A stretch of 64,000 bases of DNA from an uncultured Spartobacteria bacterium (GCA_937960895.1 CALCJD010000018.1:1-64000), one strand, 5' to 3'; positions 1 to 8,873 are shown, counted from the stretch's first letter. The notes: generated from the letters alone by a model not told the origin. Translations and numbers: made by a program.

Positions 1-28
1 GAATGGGCGGCTTGGGGAAGCATTCTTC

Positions 29-1105
29 TTAAACCGCGACCGCTTCCTTCTGTTTGGCGCGGTGCTTGTCCACGAAGTACTTCATGGTGTGGAACAGCAC
101 GGAGTCGAGATCGTGCTCCGACTTCCAGCCGAGGAGGGTGCGGGCCTTGTCCACGTTCGGGATGCGGCGGTCGCAATCCTCGTAGCCCTTGCCGTAGAAT
201 TCCTCGCTCGAGACGTTGATGATCTCGGGCGTGGGATCGCCGGGCTTGCGGAAGTGCTTGTCGAAAATCTCGATCATCTTGTGGGCGAGCTGCTTGATCG
301 TGACCTCGTTTTCGGGCGTTCCGATGTTGAAGATCTGACGGTCGCAGCAGCCGTTCGGGTTGTCGATGATCCGGACAATGCAATCCACGGCGTCGTCGAT
401 GTAGGTGTAGGCGCGGAAGTTCACGCCGCCGTCGACGAGCTTGATCGGGGTGCCGTAGAGCAGCGCGTTCATGAAGTGGCTGAAGACGCGCGGATTGCCG
501 GTCTGCTCGCTCGGGAGGTAGTCGATGCGGGGCCCGATGAAGTTGAACGGACGGATGATCGAGTAGTTGAGACCGTACTCGATGCCGTACGCGTGCAGAA
601 CGCGTTCGAGAAGCTGCTTGGCGCAGGCGTAGATCCAGCGGTGGTTTTTCACCGGTCCCATGATCAGCGGGGTTTCATCCTCGATGAAGGGCTGCGGATG
701 CTCCGCCGAGCTCAGGCCGTTGGCCTTGGCCGCCGTGATCCCGTAGACTTCGCAGGTCGAGAACTGCAGAAGCCGCTTTTTGTGCTTCACGCAGAAGTCG
801 GCGATCTTGAGATTCTCGATGAAGTTGAGCCGGAACACATCCACCGGATTGCTGACATAGAGACTCGGATTGGCGCGGGCCACGAGGTCAACGATCAGGT
901 CGTGCTCCTTGGTCAACTCCTCGAGTTTTTCGTCGCCTTTGCGAATGTCGAACTCGATGTAGTTCAGCTCGCCGCTCTTGACGGTATCATCGAGTTTCTC
1001 GCGATCGATATCGAGCGCGGTGATTTCGTGCCGTCCGTCGCGGACGAGGCGTTCGGTCAGATTTGCGCCGATGAATCCACCGGCACCTAAGAGAAGAATC
1101 TTCAT
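29..1105 (-). CDS. UDP-sugar dehydratase/decarboxylase, ArnA C-terminal / UDP-xylose synthase type
   Basis: This 358-residue short-chain dehydrogenase/reductase probably decarboxylates UDP-glucuronic acid to a UDP-4-keto-pentose or UDP-xylose for envelope polysaccharide or lipid A modification in the cytoplasm. The N-terminal Rossmann motif GAGGFIG is at residues 7-13, the Ser/Thr of the STCEVYG motif at 116-122, and the catalytic Tyr159-xxx-Lys163 pair follows. Segments such as the RPFNFIGPR and the GCCD region resemble the dehydrogenase half of ArnA, but the formyltransferase half is absent, so this is the stand-alone form. It lies 46 bases downstream of a family 2 glycosyltransferase on the same strand, which fits an operon. 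Family-level assignment is firm; the exact product sugar is inferred. Confidence 0.85.
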   Translation of the reverse strand: MKILLLGAGGFIGANLTERLVRDGRHEITALDIDREKLDDTVKSGELNYIEFDIRKGDEKLEELTKEHDLIVDLVARANPSLYVSNPVDVFRLNFIENLKIADFCVKHKKRLLQFSTCEVYGITAAKANGLSSAEHPQPFIEDETPLIMGPVKNHRWIYACAKQLLERVLHAYGIEYGLNYSIIRPFNFIGPRIDYLPSEQTGNPRVFSHFMNALLYGTPIKLVDGGVNFRAYTYIDDAVDCIVRIIDNPNGCCDRQIFNIGTPENEVTIKQLAHKMIEIFDKHFRKPGDPTPEIINVSSEEFYGKGYEDCDRRIPNVDKARTLLGWKSEHDLDSVLFHTMKYFVDKHRAKQKEAVAV

Positions 1106-1151
1106 GAAGGATATGTTGCTACGGTCCCGAACGATTTGCCGTCAATGAATT

Positions 1152-1898
1152 TCAAGCAAACGCCCCGGGATGTTGGATGAGGAGTCTGCGGTAGTGTCCG
1201 CGAAGATGTCGAGCCATCATTTTGAGGACGTTGATGCCATACGGAATGGGTTTGAGGCTGGAAACCTCGTCGTCATACCGGGTGGGAATGGGCAGTTGGG
1301 CGCATTTCATGCCCAGCAGATGGGCCATGACAATCATCTCCGCGTCGAAATTGTAGTTGTTCTGGAGCCTTTCGAAGGGAACCCGCTCCAGGAGGCGGCG
1401 GGAGTAGAGCATGTAGCCGCTGTGGAATTCCGCCATGTTGGTCCCGAAAACGACGTTTTCCATGGCGGTGAGCACGCGGTTGGGAATGTAGCGCACGAGC
1501 GGCATGCCGCCCTCCCGGGCGCCGCCGGCGATCATGCGGGAGCCCTGAACGATGTGGTAGCGGCCGTCGAGGATGGGCTGCATGAGTTCGAGAACCTTTT
1601 CCGGGGCGTACTGGCCGTCGGAGTGCACGATGGCAAACGCCTCCGCCCCCAGTTCCAGGCCGCGCTTGAGTCCGGTCTTCTGGGCGCCCCCGTAGCCCTG
1701 GTTGACCTCGTGGTGCACCACATCCAGACCGGGCCATTCGGTTTTCAGGGCCTCGGCCACTTCACCCGTGTTGTCGGGGCTTTGGTCGTTCACAATGATG
1801 GCCACGCCATTGTCCCAAAAGGCCTCGGGAATGCGCGGCAGCACCTTGGGGAGGGTCGCGGCGGCTTTGTAGGATGGAATGACAATGGCTTTTTTCAT
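1152..1898 (-). CDS. Family 2 glycosyltransferase (dolichol/undecaprenyl-phosphate sugar transferase-like)
   Basis: The 248-residue protein is a GT-A fold glycosyltransferase of family GT2. It starts with the usual nucleotide-sugar binding strand (IVIPSYKA, residues 5-12), has the VNDQSPDNT acidic loop at 36-44, the NQGYGGA loop at 66-72 and a metal-binding SDGQ at 93-96. There are no C-terminal membrane segments, as in DPM1-type soluble enzymes and unlike ArnC, which carries two. It is upstream of and probably co-transcribed with the ArnA-like UDP-sugar gene, which suggests that the two make and transfer a modified pentose to a polyprenyl phosphate or glycan. The donor and acceptor cannot be read from the sequence. 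Confidence 0.85.
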   Translation of the reverse strand: MKKAIVIPSYKAAATLPKVLPRIPEAFWDNGVAIIVNDQSPDNTGEVAEALKTEWPGLDVVHHEVNQGYGGAQKTGLKRGLELGAEAFAIVHSDGQYAPEKVLELMQPILDGRYHIVQGSRMIAGGAREGGMPLVRYIPNRVLTAMENVVFGTNMAEFHSGYMLYSRRLLERVPFERLQNNYNFDAEMIVMAHLLGMKCAQLPIPTRYDDEVSSLKPIPYGINVLKMMARHLRGHYRRLLIQHPGAFA

Positions 1899-1911
1899 GG
1901 AGATGAGCCGT

Positions 1912-2190
1912 ATGAAAGGGAGGTTGTCTCCCCGCGGTCAAGGAAACGATGCGGGCGGCCCGGCTGCCCCTCTCCCGGAAGGGTCAGTTTGGGATTTTCC
2001 CGCTCCCAAAAATCCGGCAAACTGGGTTCTGGTGAGCACTGAGACGAAAGTACGTCGCAAACCCCCGCGGGGCGGCCATCGGGCGGCCATGCGGAGGGAC
2101 ACCCTGCTGGACCGGATCAAGCTGGCCGCCATCATCCTGATCGGCGTGCCGGTGGTGGCGTATCTGATCTATTTGAATCTGACGCGCTGA
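1912..2190 (+). CDS. Small single-pass membrane protein, hypothetical
   Basis: This frame encodes about 92 residues and ends with a convincing membrane helix of about 18 residues (LAAIILIGVPVVAYLIYL) followed by a short tail. A WDFPAPKNPANW stretch in the middle looks protein-like. I chose the ATG at 1912 because GGAG lies about ten bases upstream; an internal ATG at 2089 would leave a 33-residue membrane peptide. It is divergent from the glycosyltransferase gene and convergent with the DUF697 gene. I do not recognise a family, and the low-complexity Arg/Pro-rich first half makes the start uncertain. Confidence 0.35.
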   Translation: MKGRLSPRGQGNDAGGPAAPLPEGSVWDFPAPKNPANWVLVSTETKVRRKPPRGGHRAAMRRDTLLDRIKLAAIILIGVPVVAYLIYLNLTR

Positions 2191-2241
2191 CGGCCGGACG
2201 GCGAGCGCTCCCTCAGGCCAAACCGGCAACCGGTTGAATGA

Positions 2242-3348
2242 TCAATTTTTGTCGTCGGATTTTTCGGACGGGGGCAGGGGGAGTCTGTCGGCCTGGGAGG
2301 TCGGCAGGGGGGTGCGTCGGAAGGCGTCCCAGCGGGGCAGGAGGTGGTTGAAGAGTTTTTTGGTTTCCTGGATCGGGCGTTCCTCGATGAAATAGGCGAT
2401 GGCGGCGCGTCCGAGGGCATAGGTGCCGGCGCCGGCGACCATGCCGGAGACGGCATTGCCCCAGAAGGGCACGATGCGAATGATGGCGCGGGCGCCTTCC
2501 CGGAAGAGGAGGCCGGCCCCGATGTTGAGGCCGAGGGCGCCGAGAAATTCGGCGGCCAGCCGCGCACTGACCGGCTTGCCGGTGGTGTAGATGACGAGGC
2601 TGACCATCAGAGACTGCAACGCGGTGAGGATGGGCATGTCCGCCAGCGGAATGGGCTGGAGGCCGATGACCCCGCAGACGGCGGTGAAGGAGGTCAGGAG
2701 CGAGCCGGCGATTTGCGCCTGGGCGCCGCGGGCTCCGGTCATGCGGGCAAATTCGAGCCGGGCGGGGTTCGGCAGCAGTGGGCAAATCAGCTCCGCGACC
2801 CGGTCGCCGGCGTCCGGGGAGCCAATGACCGTGCGCCGCAGGGAAAACTCGCGGCGGGCATTCATCCGGGCGGCGAGGCGGGCGGGGGCGGAATCGCCGC
2901 CAAAGGCCACGCCGGCCAATGGCAGATTGTTCGGGCAGTCGCCCAGACGGGCGGCGGCGGATTCGAAGTCGGCGGGCTCGGAGGACGGTTCCTGCACCAG
3001 AATGGCGGCGTCGGGAGCCAGGAAGGCGCAGGCGGTGGTGACGACGCCTTCCGGGGTGTCGCGGCGGGCGTCGAGGATCTGGACGGCCCCGCGTCCGGGC
3101 ACCCGGTAGGTCCGCCAGCCGTTCACACTGTCCCCAGTCACCACGCGGATTCCCGCGATGGCATGCAGAAGTTCCGGCACGCTGCGCCCGGTGGAGCCGA
3201 GCAGCACGAGCCGGGCCGGACGTTGCTCCAGGAAGAGTTCGCGAATGGGGACCAGTTCCCGCAGAATGGGTTTTTGCAGGCCTCCCGGAAGTTTCTCCAC
3301 GAGCCGCGTGAAGCGGTCGTAGAGCGTCAGCAGCGTCTCACGGTTCAA
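2242..3348 (-). CDS. DUF697 (YcjF-like) membrane protein with degenerate GTPase-like domain
   Basis: The 368-residue protein has a cytoplasmic N-terminal region of about 200 residues and a C-terminal DUF697 domain at about 215-325 with three hydrophobic segments, including the conserved IPLADMPILTALQ stretch. DUF697 proteins are commonly fused to Era-like GTPases. Here the expected P-loop position (residues 51-58, GSTGRSVP) has Arg in place of the Lys of GKS/T, and no clear NKxD motif is seen, so nucleotide hydrolysis is doubtful. The start is TTG, and the first eleven bases overlap the end of the bcp-type peroxiredoxin gene, so translation is probably coupled. The function is unknown; a membrane-associated stress role is a guess from context. 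Confidence 0.7.
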   Translation of the reverse strand: MNRETLLTLYDRFTRLVEKLPGGLQKPILRELVPIRELFLEQRPARLVLLGSTGRSVPELLHAIAGIRVVTGDSVNGWRTYRVPGRGAVQILDARRDTPEGVVTTACAFLAPDAAILVQEPSSEPADFESAAARLGDCPNNLPLAGVAFGGDSAPARLAARMNARREFSLRRTVIGSPDAGDRVAELICPLLPNPARLEFARMTGARGAQAQIAGSLLTSFTAVCGVIGLQPIPLADMPILTALQSLMVSLVIYTTGKPVSARLAAEFLGALGLNIGAGLLFREGARAIIRIVPFWGNAVSGMVAGAGTYALGRAAIAYFIEERPIQETKKLFNHLLPRWDAFRRTPLPTSQADRLPLPPSEKSDDKN

Positions 3349-3829
3349 AGTGTTTCAGGTCCTCCAGAACCAGTCCGGCGTGCTCGTCGGGTTTGACCTT
3401 GCGGAAGACGGACTTGATGCGGCCGTCCGGGTCGATGACGAACGTGCTGCGTTCCGTGCCCATGAAGGTTTTTCCGTACATCTTTTTTTCCACCCACACG
3501 CCGTAGGCCTCGACCATGCGGTGGCTTTCGTCACTGAGCAGGGGAAAGGGAAGTTCGTATTTGCGGATGAAGGCGCGGTGACTTTCCGGGGAATCCACGC
3601 TCACTCCAAAGACCACGGCGCCCTTGCGGATGAGGTCGTGGTAGCGGTCGCGCAGCGCGCAGGCCTGGGTGGTGCAGCCGGGCGTGTCGTCCTTCGGATA
3701 AAAATACAGCACCACCGTCTTGCCGGAGAAATCGGAGAGACGGACGGTGGAACCGTCACCGTATTCCCCTCCCACGGCCACGGCGGTAAAATCGGGGGCC
3801 AGGTCACCAGGTGCGAGCAGAACGGACAT
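3338..3829 (-). CDS. bcp: Thioredoxin-dependent peroxiredoxin, Bcp/PrxQ type
   Basis: The 163-residue protein reduces hydrogen and alkyl hydroperoxides using thioredoxin as reductant. The active-site stretch YPKDDTPGCTTQAC carries the peroxidatic Cys52 and a resolving Cys57 four residues apart, which is the atypical two-cysteine arrangement of PrxQ/Bcp. The later FGVSVDSPE and the MGTERSTFVID segments also match the family. I start it at the ATG at 3829 (MSVLLAPGD), which gives the usual length; the frame stays open further upstream but that part is low-complexity. It overlaps the downstream DUF697 gene by eleven bases, so the pair is likely one transcript. Confidence 0.93.
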   Translation of the reverse strand: MSVLLAPGDLAPDFTAVAVGGEYGDGSTVRLSDFSGKTVVLYFYPKDDTPGCTTQACALRDRYHDLIRKGAVVFGVSVDSPESHRAFIRKYELPFPLLSDESHRMVEAYGVWVEKKMYGKTFMGTERSTFVIDPDGRIKSVFRKVKPDEHAGLVLEDLKHFEP

Positions 3830-3918
3830 GCGGGGACAATTCCCCGCGTTCTCCGCATTTGCAAGTCGCCAGTGGAAGGGGGCGAAGCCCCAACCGCGCA
3901 CCGGCGGGGCCCGGTGGT

Positions 3919-4944
3919 CTACTCGCCGAGCCGTTTTCCGGTTTTCAGATAATTCACCGCGTAGTCCCGCACGGCGTCCTCGAGGCTGGTGGTCGGGGCG
4001 AGGTAGCCGGTCGAACGCAGCTTCGAAATGTCGGCGCAGGTGTAGTATTGATACTGGTTCCGGATGTTTTCGGGCATGTCGATGAACTCGATCTGCGGAG
4101 GCTGTTCGAGCGCGGAGAAGAGGGCGTTGGCGAGGTCCACCCAGGTGCGGGCCACCCCGGCCCCGACATTGTAGAGGCCCCCGGCGGTTTCGGTTTCCGC
4201 CAGGTGGATGGTCATGGCCACGGCATCCTTCACATAAACAAAATCGCGCTTCTGGCCGCCGTCGGGATATTCGGGTTTGTAGCTTTTGAAGAGCCGGATC
4301 CTCCCGGTGGAGACGATCTGTTCGTAGGCCTTGCAGACGAGGCTGCGCATGTCGCCCTTGTGATATTCATTCGGGCCGAACACATTGAAATATTTGAGTC
4401 CGACGATCTCGGAGAGGATGTCCTCCTTCTGCGCGTAGAGGTCGAAGAGGTGTTTGGAATAGCCGTAGAGGTTGAGCGGACGGTAGGCGCGCAGGTTGTC
4501 GTTTTTGTCGTCCATGCCCGCGCTGCCGTCGCCGTACGTCGCCGCGGAGGAGGCGTAGACAAAACGGGTGCCGGCGGCGAGGGCCCAGCGGCAGAGCGTC
4601 TTCGTGTAGGCGAAATTGTTTTCCATCACCCAGGCGGCGTCCGTGACCGTGGTGGAGGAACAGGCGCCGAGGTGGAAGCAGGCGGCGAATTTGCCGTGGT
4701 AGTCCGGATCGCGCGCCAGGTTTTCGAGAAGTTGGTCGGCGGGAACGTAGTCGGCGAAGTCCAACGGCGCGAGGTTGCGCCATTTTTCGTCGCTGCCGAG
4801 GAAATCGGTCGTGACGATTTCCGTGATGCCGCGCTGGTTGAGGGCGTGCACGAGGGCGCTGCCGATGAAACCGGCGGCGCCGGTCACCAGCACGCGGGCT
4901 TTCGGGTGAAGAAGGGATTCCTGTTTCTTGAGAGGTTTGGGCAT
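3919..4944 (-). CDS. hldD: ADP-L-glycero-D-manno-heptose 6-epimerase
   Basis: HldD converts ADP-D-glycero-beta-D-manno-heptose to the L-glycero form used in the LPS inner core. The 341-residue protein has the NAD(P)-binding TGAAGFIG motif at 21-28, the family-specific TTDFLGSDEKWRNL segment (45-58), HLGACSSTT at 91-99, and the catalytic Tyr160-xxx-Lys164 in LNLYGYSKHLFD. The KYFNVFGPNEYHK and RDFVYVKD motifs are also typical. Length is slightly above the usual 310-330 because of a short charged N-terminal extension. It implies a heptose-containing LPS core and a Gram-negative envelope. No other heptose genes are next to it in this window. Confidence 0.93.
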   Translation of the reverse strand: MPKPLKKQESLLHPKARVLVTGAAGFIGSALVHALNQRGITEIVTTDFLGSDEKWRNLAPLDFADYVPADQLLENLARDPDYHGKFAACFHLGACSSTTVTDAAWVMENNFAYTKTLCRWALAAGTRFVYASSAATYGDGSAGMDDKNDNLRAYRPLNLYGYSKHLFDLYAQKEDILSEIVGLKYFNVFGPNEYHKGDMRSLVCKAYEQIVSTGRIRLFKSYKPEYPDGGQKRDFVYVKDAVAMTIHLAETETAGGLYNVGAGVARTWVDLANALFSALEQPPQIEFIDMPENIRNQYQYYTCADISKLRSTGYLAPTTSLEDAVRDYAVNYLKTGKRLGE

Positions 4945-4971
4945 GGATGAGAGACGGAAGGGAAACCGGCC

Positions 4972-5613
4972 TTATTTGGTGGGCCAGCCGAGATCTTCGA
5001 AGGTTTCGTTGTAGAGCGAAATCTGGTTTGGGAAGAAGGTTTTTGCCCCGGCGAGATATTCGGAGGCCTTCGCACGGTTCTTTTCCTTCTGCTCGATGGC
5101 GGCGCGGGCGTAATACCAGGCGGGGGTTTCACCGGGGAATTTCATGCGTTTCGCCAGCTTGCGCGCCTCCTCCACCTGGTCGGTCATGAGCAGGCTGAGG
5201 ACGACCTTGAACTGCAGCAGTTCGTTGCCGGGGGCCTGCTGGAGCATTTCGGTGAAAAAGCTGAGCGCCTGCGGGTATTGTTTTTGCAGGAAGAGAATCT
5301 CACCGAGATTGAAACGGGCGGGGAAGAAGTCCGATTTTTCGGAAAGCGCCTTTTCGAAGTAAGCCCGGGCGGCCGTGAAATCCTTCTCCTTGGTGTAGGC
5401 CGCGCCGATGAGATTGAGAATGAAGGGATCGTTGGGAGCCTCCTTTTCGGCTTCCTTCAGTTTCGTCAGGGCGGCGGCGTAATCCTTTTTCTCGAAATCC
5501 TGCAGGGCTTTGTCGATCAGGGACAGCTCGGATTTTTCCTCATTTTTCGTGCAGGAGGGCAGGGCAAGGGCGGCCACGGCGGCCAGGCACAGGAGGAGCA
5601 ACCGGTTTTTCAC
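4972..5613 (-). CDS. TPR-repeat lipoprotein
   Basis: The protein has a lipoprotein signal peptide with a hydrophobic core and a lipobox ending LPSC (Cys21), followed by several tetratricopeptide repeats up to about residue 190. I chose the GTG at 5613 because it places the signal peptide at the N terminus; the frame extends upstream to 5706 but would overlap the promoter of the divergent GH57 gene. The mature protein should be anchored in the periplasmic leaflet of a membrane and act as a scaffold for protein contacts. The C-terminal region (an Ala/Arg repeat then LY-x-x-TFxxLG) resembles the end of the TPR protein at 17173-18165, so the two may be paralogues. Confidence 0.75.
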   Translation of the reverse strand: MKNRLLLLCLAAVAALALPSCTKNEEKSELSLIDKALQDFEKKDYAAALTKLKEAEKEAPNDPFILNLIGAAYTKEKDFTAARAYFEKALSEKSDFFPARFNLGEILFLQKQYPQALSFFTEMLQQAPGNELLQFKVVLSLLMTDQVEEARKLAKRMKFPGETPAWYYARAAIEQKEKNRAKASEYLAGAKTFFPNQISLYNETFEDLGWPTK

Positions 5614-5662
5614 CGGGGAAAGATGCCGTGAACTGCACCCGGGCGGCAACTGCAAATCACTC

Positions 5663-5691
5663 TTGTCCGCCCGCGACACGGTGGCTAGCGT
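5663..5691 (+). promoter_or_regulatory. Putative sigma-70 type promoter of the GH57 gene
   Basis: TTGTCC and TAGCGT are separated by 17 bases and end 13 bases before the GH57 ATG. The predicted transcript would begin only a few bases before the start codon. This is by eye only. Confidence 0.35.
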
Positions 5692-5704
5692 CTGCCCGGT
5701 GACC

Positions 5705-7294
5705 ATGCATCGGGGCTCACTGGCTCTCCTTTTACACGCCCATCTCCCTTTTGTCCGCCATCCCGAGCACGAGGAGTTTCACGAGGAGGACTGGCTTTTC
5801 GAGGCGGTCGTCGAAACCTACATCCCGCTGCTGCGCATCTTCCGCCGGCTGGTGGAGGACCGGATGCCGGTGCGGGTGACCATAACCCTGACGCCGACCC
5901 TCTGTTCCATGCTGCGCGATCCGCTGCTGCAGGCGCGCACCGAGCGGTATCTGGACCGTGGCGTGCATCTGTCGCGTCTGGAAATCGAGCGTACCGCCGG
6001 CGATGCGCACCTGAACGGGCTGGCCCGGTTTTATCACGAACGCTTCCGCGCGGCGCGCGAGTTTTACCTGCACACCATCCGGCGGGACGTGGTGGGGGCC
6101 TTTGCCGAACTGCAGCGGGACGGCATCATCGAAATCATCACCTGCGCGGCGACGCATGGGTTTCTGCCCCTGATGGAGCGTTATCCGGAGGCGATGCGGG
6201 CGCAGATTTTTCTCGGACGCGATTACCACCGGGAATGTTTCGGCCGCGATCCGGCCGGTATCTGGCTGCCGGAATGCGGCTACGTTCCGTCGGTGGGTCC
6301 GATCCTGCAGGAGGCCGACATCCGCTGGTTTGTGGTCGACGCCCACGGACTGATGTTCGGCGAGCCGCGTCCGCGCTTTGCCATTTTCTCCCCGTATTAC
6401 ACCCCGGCCGGCCCGGCCGTCTTCGCCCGCGACCGTGATTCCAGCCGCCAGGTCTGGAGCGCGCGGGAGGGATACCCCGGCGATCCGGCATACCGGGATT
6501 TTTATCGGGACATCGGCATGGAACTGCCGGCGGAATATCTGGCGCAGGTGTTTCCCGAGGTGGGACACCGCCGCTACACGGGAATCAAATACCACCGGAT
6601 CACAGGCTCGGAGCACAAGGAGTATTACCGCCGGGACTGGGCGGCGGGAGCGGTGGAGGCCCATGCCACGCATTTTGTGCGGAGCCGGATCCAGCAGATC
6701 GAACAGCTTGGCGGCACGCTCCCCGTGGAGCCGATTCTGGTCAGTCCGTTTGACGCCGAACTTTTCGGTCACTGGTGGTTCGAAGGCCCCGAATTCCTCG
6801 ATCTCGTGTTGCGCAAGGCGGCCTGCGACCAGCAGGTTTTCCGCCTGACCACGCCGACGGCCTATCTGGCCCGGCATCCCACCCTGCAGGTGGTCGAACC
6901 GGCGCCCTCGAGCTGGGGCAACAAGGGGTATTCGGAGGTGTGGCTCGACCGGTGCAATTCGTGGATCTACCCCCATCTTCACGCGGCGGCGGCCCGCATG
7001 ACCGAAATGGCGCGCAAGCACCGGCGGACGCGCTCCGCGTTCCTCAACCGCGTCCTGGCCCAGATGGCGAGGGAGCTTCTGCTGGCCCAGTCGAGCGACT
7101 GGGCGTTTCTCATGAAAACGGGAACGGCCCGGGAATACGCCGAACGGCGCACGAAGGATCACATCCTGCGTTTCACCCGGCTTTATGAGGGTCTGCGGGA
7201 CGGGGCGAAAAAGGAAACCCTGCTTCCGCTTCTTGCGGCCTGCGAAGAGCGCGATAATCTGTTCCCCGATTTGAACTGGCACTATTACGCTTGA
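5705..7294 (+). CDS. GH57 family alpha-glucan enzyme, 1,4-alpha-glucan branching type
   Basis: The 529-residue protein is a glycoside hydrolase family 57 member, which forms alpha-1,6 branches or otherwise remodels glycogen-like alpha-glucan. It begins with LLLHAHLPFVRHPE (residues 8-21), the usual first motif. The nucleophile motif WLPECGY places Glu190 at the catalytic position, and SPFDAELFGHWWFEGP (348-362) carries the acid/base Asp350. A C-terminal helical region with SSWGNKGYSEVWL follows, as in GH57 branching enzymes of the Thermus/Thermococcus type. The ATG at 5705 is the first that begins directly with the catalytic barrel. Its stop overlaps the TTG start of the next gene (TTGA), so the two are translationally coupled. 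Confidence 0.88.
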   Translation: MHRGSLALLLHAHLPFVRHPEHEEFHEEDWLFEAVVETYIPLLRIFRRLVEDRMPVRVTITLTPTLCSMLRDPLLQARTERYLDRGVHLSRLEIERTAGDAHLNGLARFYHERFRAAREFYLHTIRRDVVGAFAELQRDGIIEIITCAATHGFLPLMERYPEAMRAQIFLGRDYHRECFGRDPAGIWLPECGYVPSVGPILQEADIRWFVVDAHGLMFGEPRPRFAIFSPYYTPAGPAVFARDRDSSRQVWSAREGYPGDPAYRDFYRDIGMELPAEYLAQVFPEVGHRRYTGIKYHRITGSEHKEYYRRDWAAGAVEAHATHFVRSRIQQIEQLGGTLPVEPILVSPFDAELFGHWWFEGPEFLDLVLRKAACDQQVFRLTTPTAYLARHPTLQVVEPAPSSWGNKGYSEVWLDRCNSWIYPHLHAAAARMTEMARKHRRTRSAFLNRVLAQMARELLLAQSSDWAFLMKTGTAREYAERRTKDHILRFTRLYEGLRDGAKKETLLPLLAACEERDNLFPDLNWHYYA

Positions 7295-8817
7295 GAAGGA
7301 CTTTCACCGTTTTCTGTCTGTTCGCTCTGCTGACGGGAGTTCTTCTCGCCGGGGACCAGAGTTTCGCCTTCGCCCTGCCGGAAAGGGAGGGACGCATTTC
7401 GCTCGGGGTGTACGATTCCTCCGGCCGGCTGGTGCGCACCCTCTGTGCCGGCGCGACGGAGGGGGATTTTCAGATCGGACTGAACGGGCTCATTGCGACG
7501 TGGGATGGAAAGAACGATGCGGGACGGCCCCTGCCGGCCGGTTCCTACCGGGTCCGGGGTTGGGTGGTTCCCGATGCGGTTGAAGTCGAGGGCGAAGCCT
7601 ATCATTTCAACGACTGGGTCACGGACGACGCCACGCCCGCGCTCACCGGCATCGGGGCGGTGGTTCCCACCGGGGACGAAACGTTTGTGCTTTTTGGCGT
7701 CCGTCCGACCCGCAACAGGGAGGAACCCGGGGAATCCGCGCTGCTGGGCTATGCCGAGGAGACCGGTCTGGTGGAACTCGCCCGGCTGCCCTACAAGGCG
7801 CGTTTTCTGGCCGGGACTCCGGCCCGGGTGGCGGTCGATGACCGTCGGGAAAATAGGCTCCTGTCGATTCCGCTTGGGGCGCCCGACTCCCCGTTGGTCG
7901 CAGACGGACCGTCCGGCGGATGGGTCGCGGGGGCGCTCCGGGGGGACCGGCTGTATTTGCTGCCGGCCGATGGGGAGCGTGTGCTGGAGGTGTGGGGAAC
8001 GGATCTTTCCGGTCCGCCGGTCCGGGAACCCGCTCCCGACAACACCAAGTCCCTTCAGGCGAATGAGGACGCCCTGCTGGCTTGGGACGGAAAGTCGCTC
8101 TGGTTTCGCCGGAACGACCGCTTTGAGAAGATTCCGGTGACCGAGTTTCCGGACGGCGCGCATTTTTCGGCCGGACCGAACGACACCTTCTGGACCGCAG
8201 GCTTCGTGGGCGACGACATGGTGGCCCGTCAGTATGATTTTGCCGGGGAGCTCCTTCGCGAAATGAGGGTTCCGAAGGAATTTGCCGGCGAGGTAAGGAT
8301 TTTTGCCAGCGGGGACTCCCCGCTCTTTTACCTTCTCCTGCGCTCCGCCAATGCCAGTCGTCAGACCCTCCGCGGATACCGTCCGGTCCCGTCGACGGAG
8401 GTCCGGGAGGAAGAGGGCGTGGCGCGGGTGGATTGGGAGATCTTCATCGACAAGACCATCGAAAACAGCCGGCGCTTCGGCCTCCGCAACGGCCGGTTGG
8501 TGCCCGATGCCGGGACGGATGCCCAGAATTTCCAGTCGAAAATCGCGCTCGACCCGGACCCGCTCACCGGAAAAAAGGGGGGCGTGACCGTGACGGTGGC
8601 AAGGCGGGACGGCGATCTCTGGCTGGCCACGAAGGACGGCCTGCCGCTGAAAAAACTCGTCGACAATTCCACCGGCGATCGTTTTGTGATGGAGCAAGGG
8701 AAAACGGAGGGATCCGTCCGTCTGTTTGCCGGCAACGGCGTGGTTGTCGCGGAATATCTCATTTCGGGACTCAACACCCTGGCTGCCATCGACGCCGGGG
8801 AGATCGAGCTTCCCTGA
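7291..8817 (+). CDS. Exported protein with FlgD-Ig-like domain, hypothetical
   Basis: The 508-residue product starts with a signal peptide (MRRTF, hydrophobic core, cleavage near residue 20). Residues about 34-95 look like a FlgD-type immunoglobulin-like domain, with YDSSGRLVRTL, then WDGKNDAGRPLPAGSYRVRGW. The rest has repeated short beta-strand and DRLYLLPADGERVLEVW-like segments suggestive of a beta-propeller, but I cannot assign a family. It should be secreted or periplasmic. Its TTG start overlaps the stop of the GH57 gene in TTGA, which argues for a shared transcript and coupled translation, though a GH57 enzyme is cytoplasmic, so the functional link is not obvious. Confidence 0.7.
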   Translation: MRRTFTVFCLFALLTGVLLAGDQSFAFALPEREGRISLGVYDSSGRLVRTLCAGATEGDFQIGLNGLIATWDGKNDAGRPLPAGSYRVRGWVVPDAVEVEGEAYHFNDWVTDDATPALTGIGAVVPTGDETFVLFGVRPTRNREEPGESALLGYAEETGLVELARLPYKARFLAGTPARVAVDDRRENRLLSIPLGAPDSPLVADGPSGGWVAGALRGDRLYLLPADGERVLEVWGTDLSGPPVREPAPDNTKSLQANEDALLAWDGKSLWFRRNDRFEKIPVTEFPDGAHFSAGPNDTFWTAGFVGDDMVARQYDFAGELLREMRVPKEFAGEVRIFASGDSPLFYLLLRSANASRQTLRGYRPVPSTEVREEEGVARVDWEIFIDKTIENSRRFGLRNGRLVPDAGTDAQNFQSKIALDPDPLTGKKGGVTVTVARRDGDLWLATKDGLPLKKLVDNSTGDRFVMEQGKTEGSVRLFAGNGVVVAEYLISGLNTLAAIDAGEIELP

Positions 8818-8836
8818 AATGGTCGCATTCCCCGGT

Positions 8837-8865
8837 TTGACCTCCTCCCGCCGGCCCAGTATCTA
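8837..8865 (+). promoter_or_regulatory. Putative promoter, TTGACC-N17-TATCTA
   Basis: A good sigma-70 type pair with 17-base spacing ends eight bases before the ATG at 8874. A start site six to eight bases after the -10 box would fall at or next to the ATG, giving a leaderless or nearly leaderless mRNA. Confidence 0.5.
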
Positions 8866-8873
8866 ACAACGCG

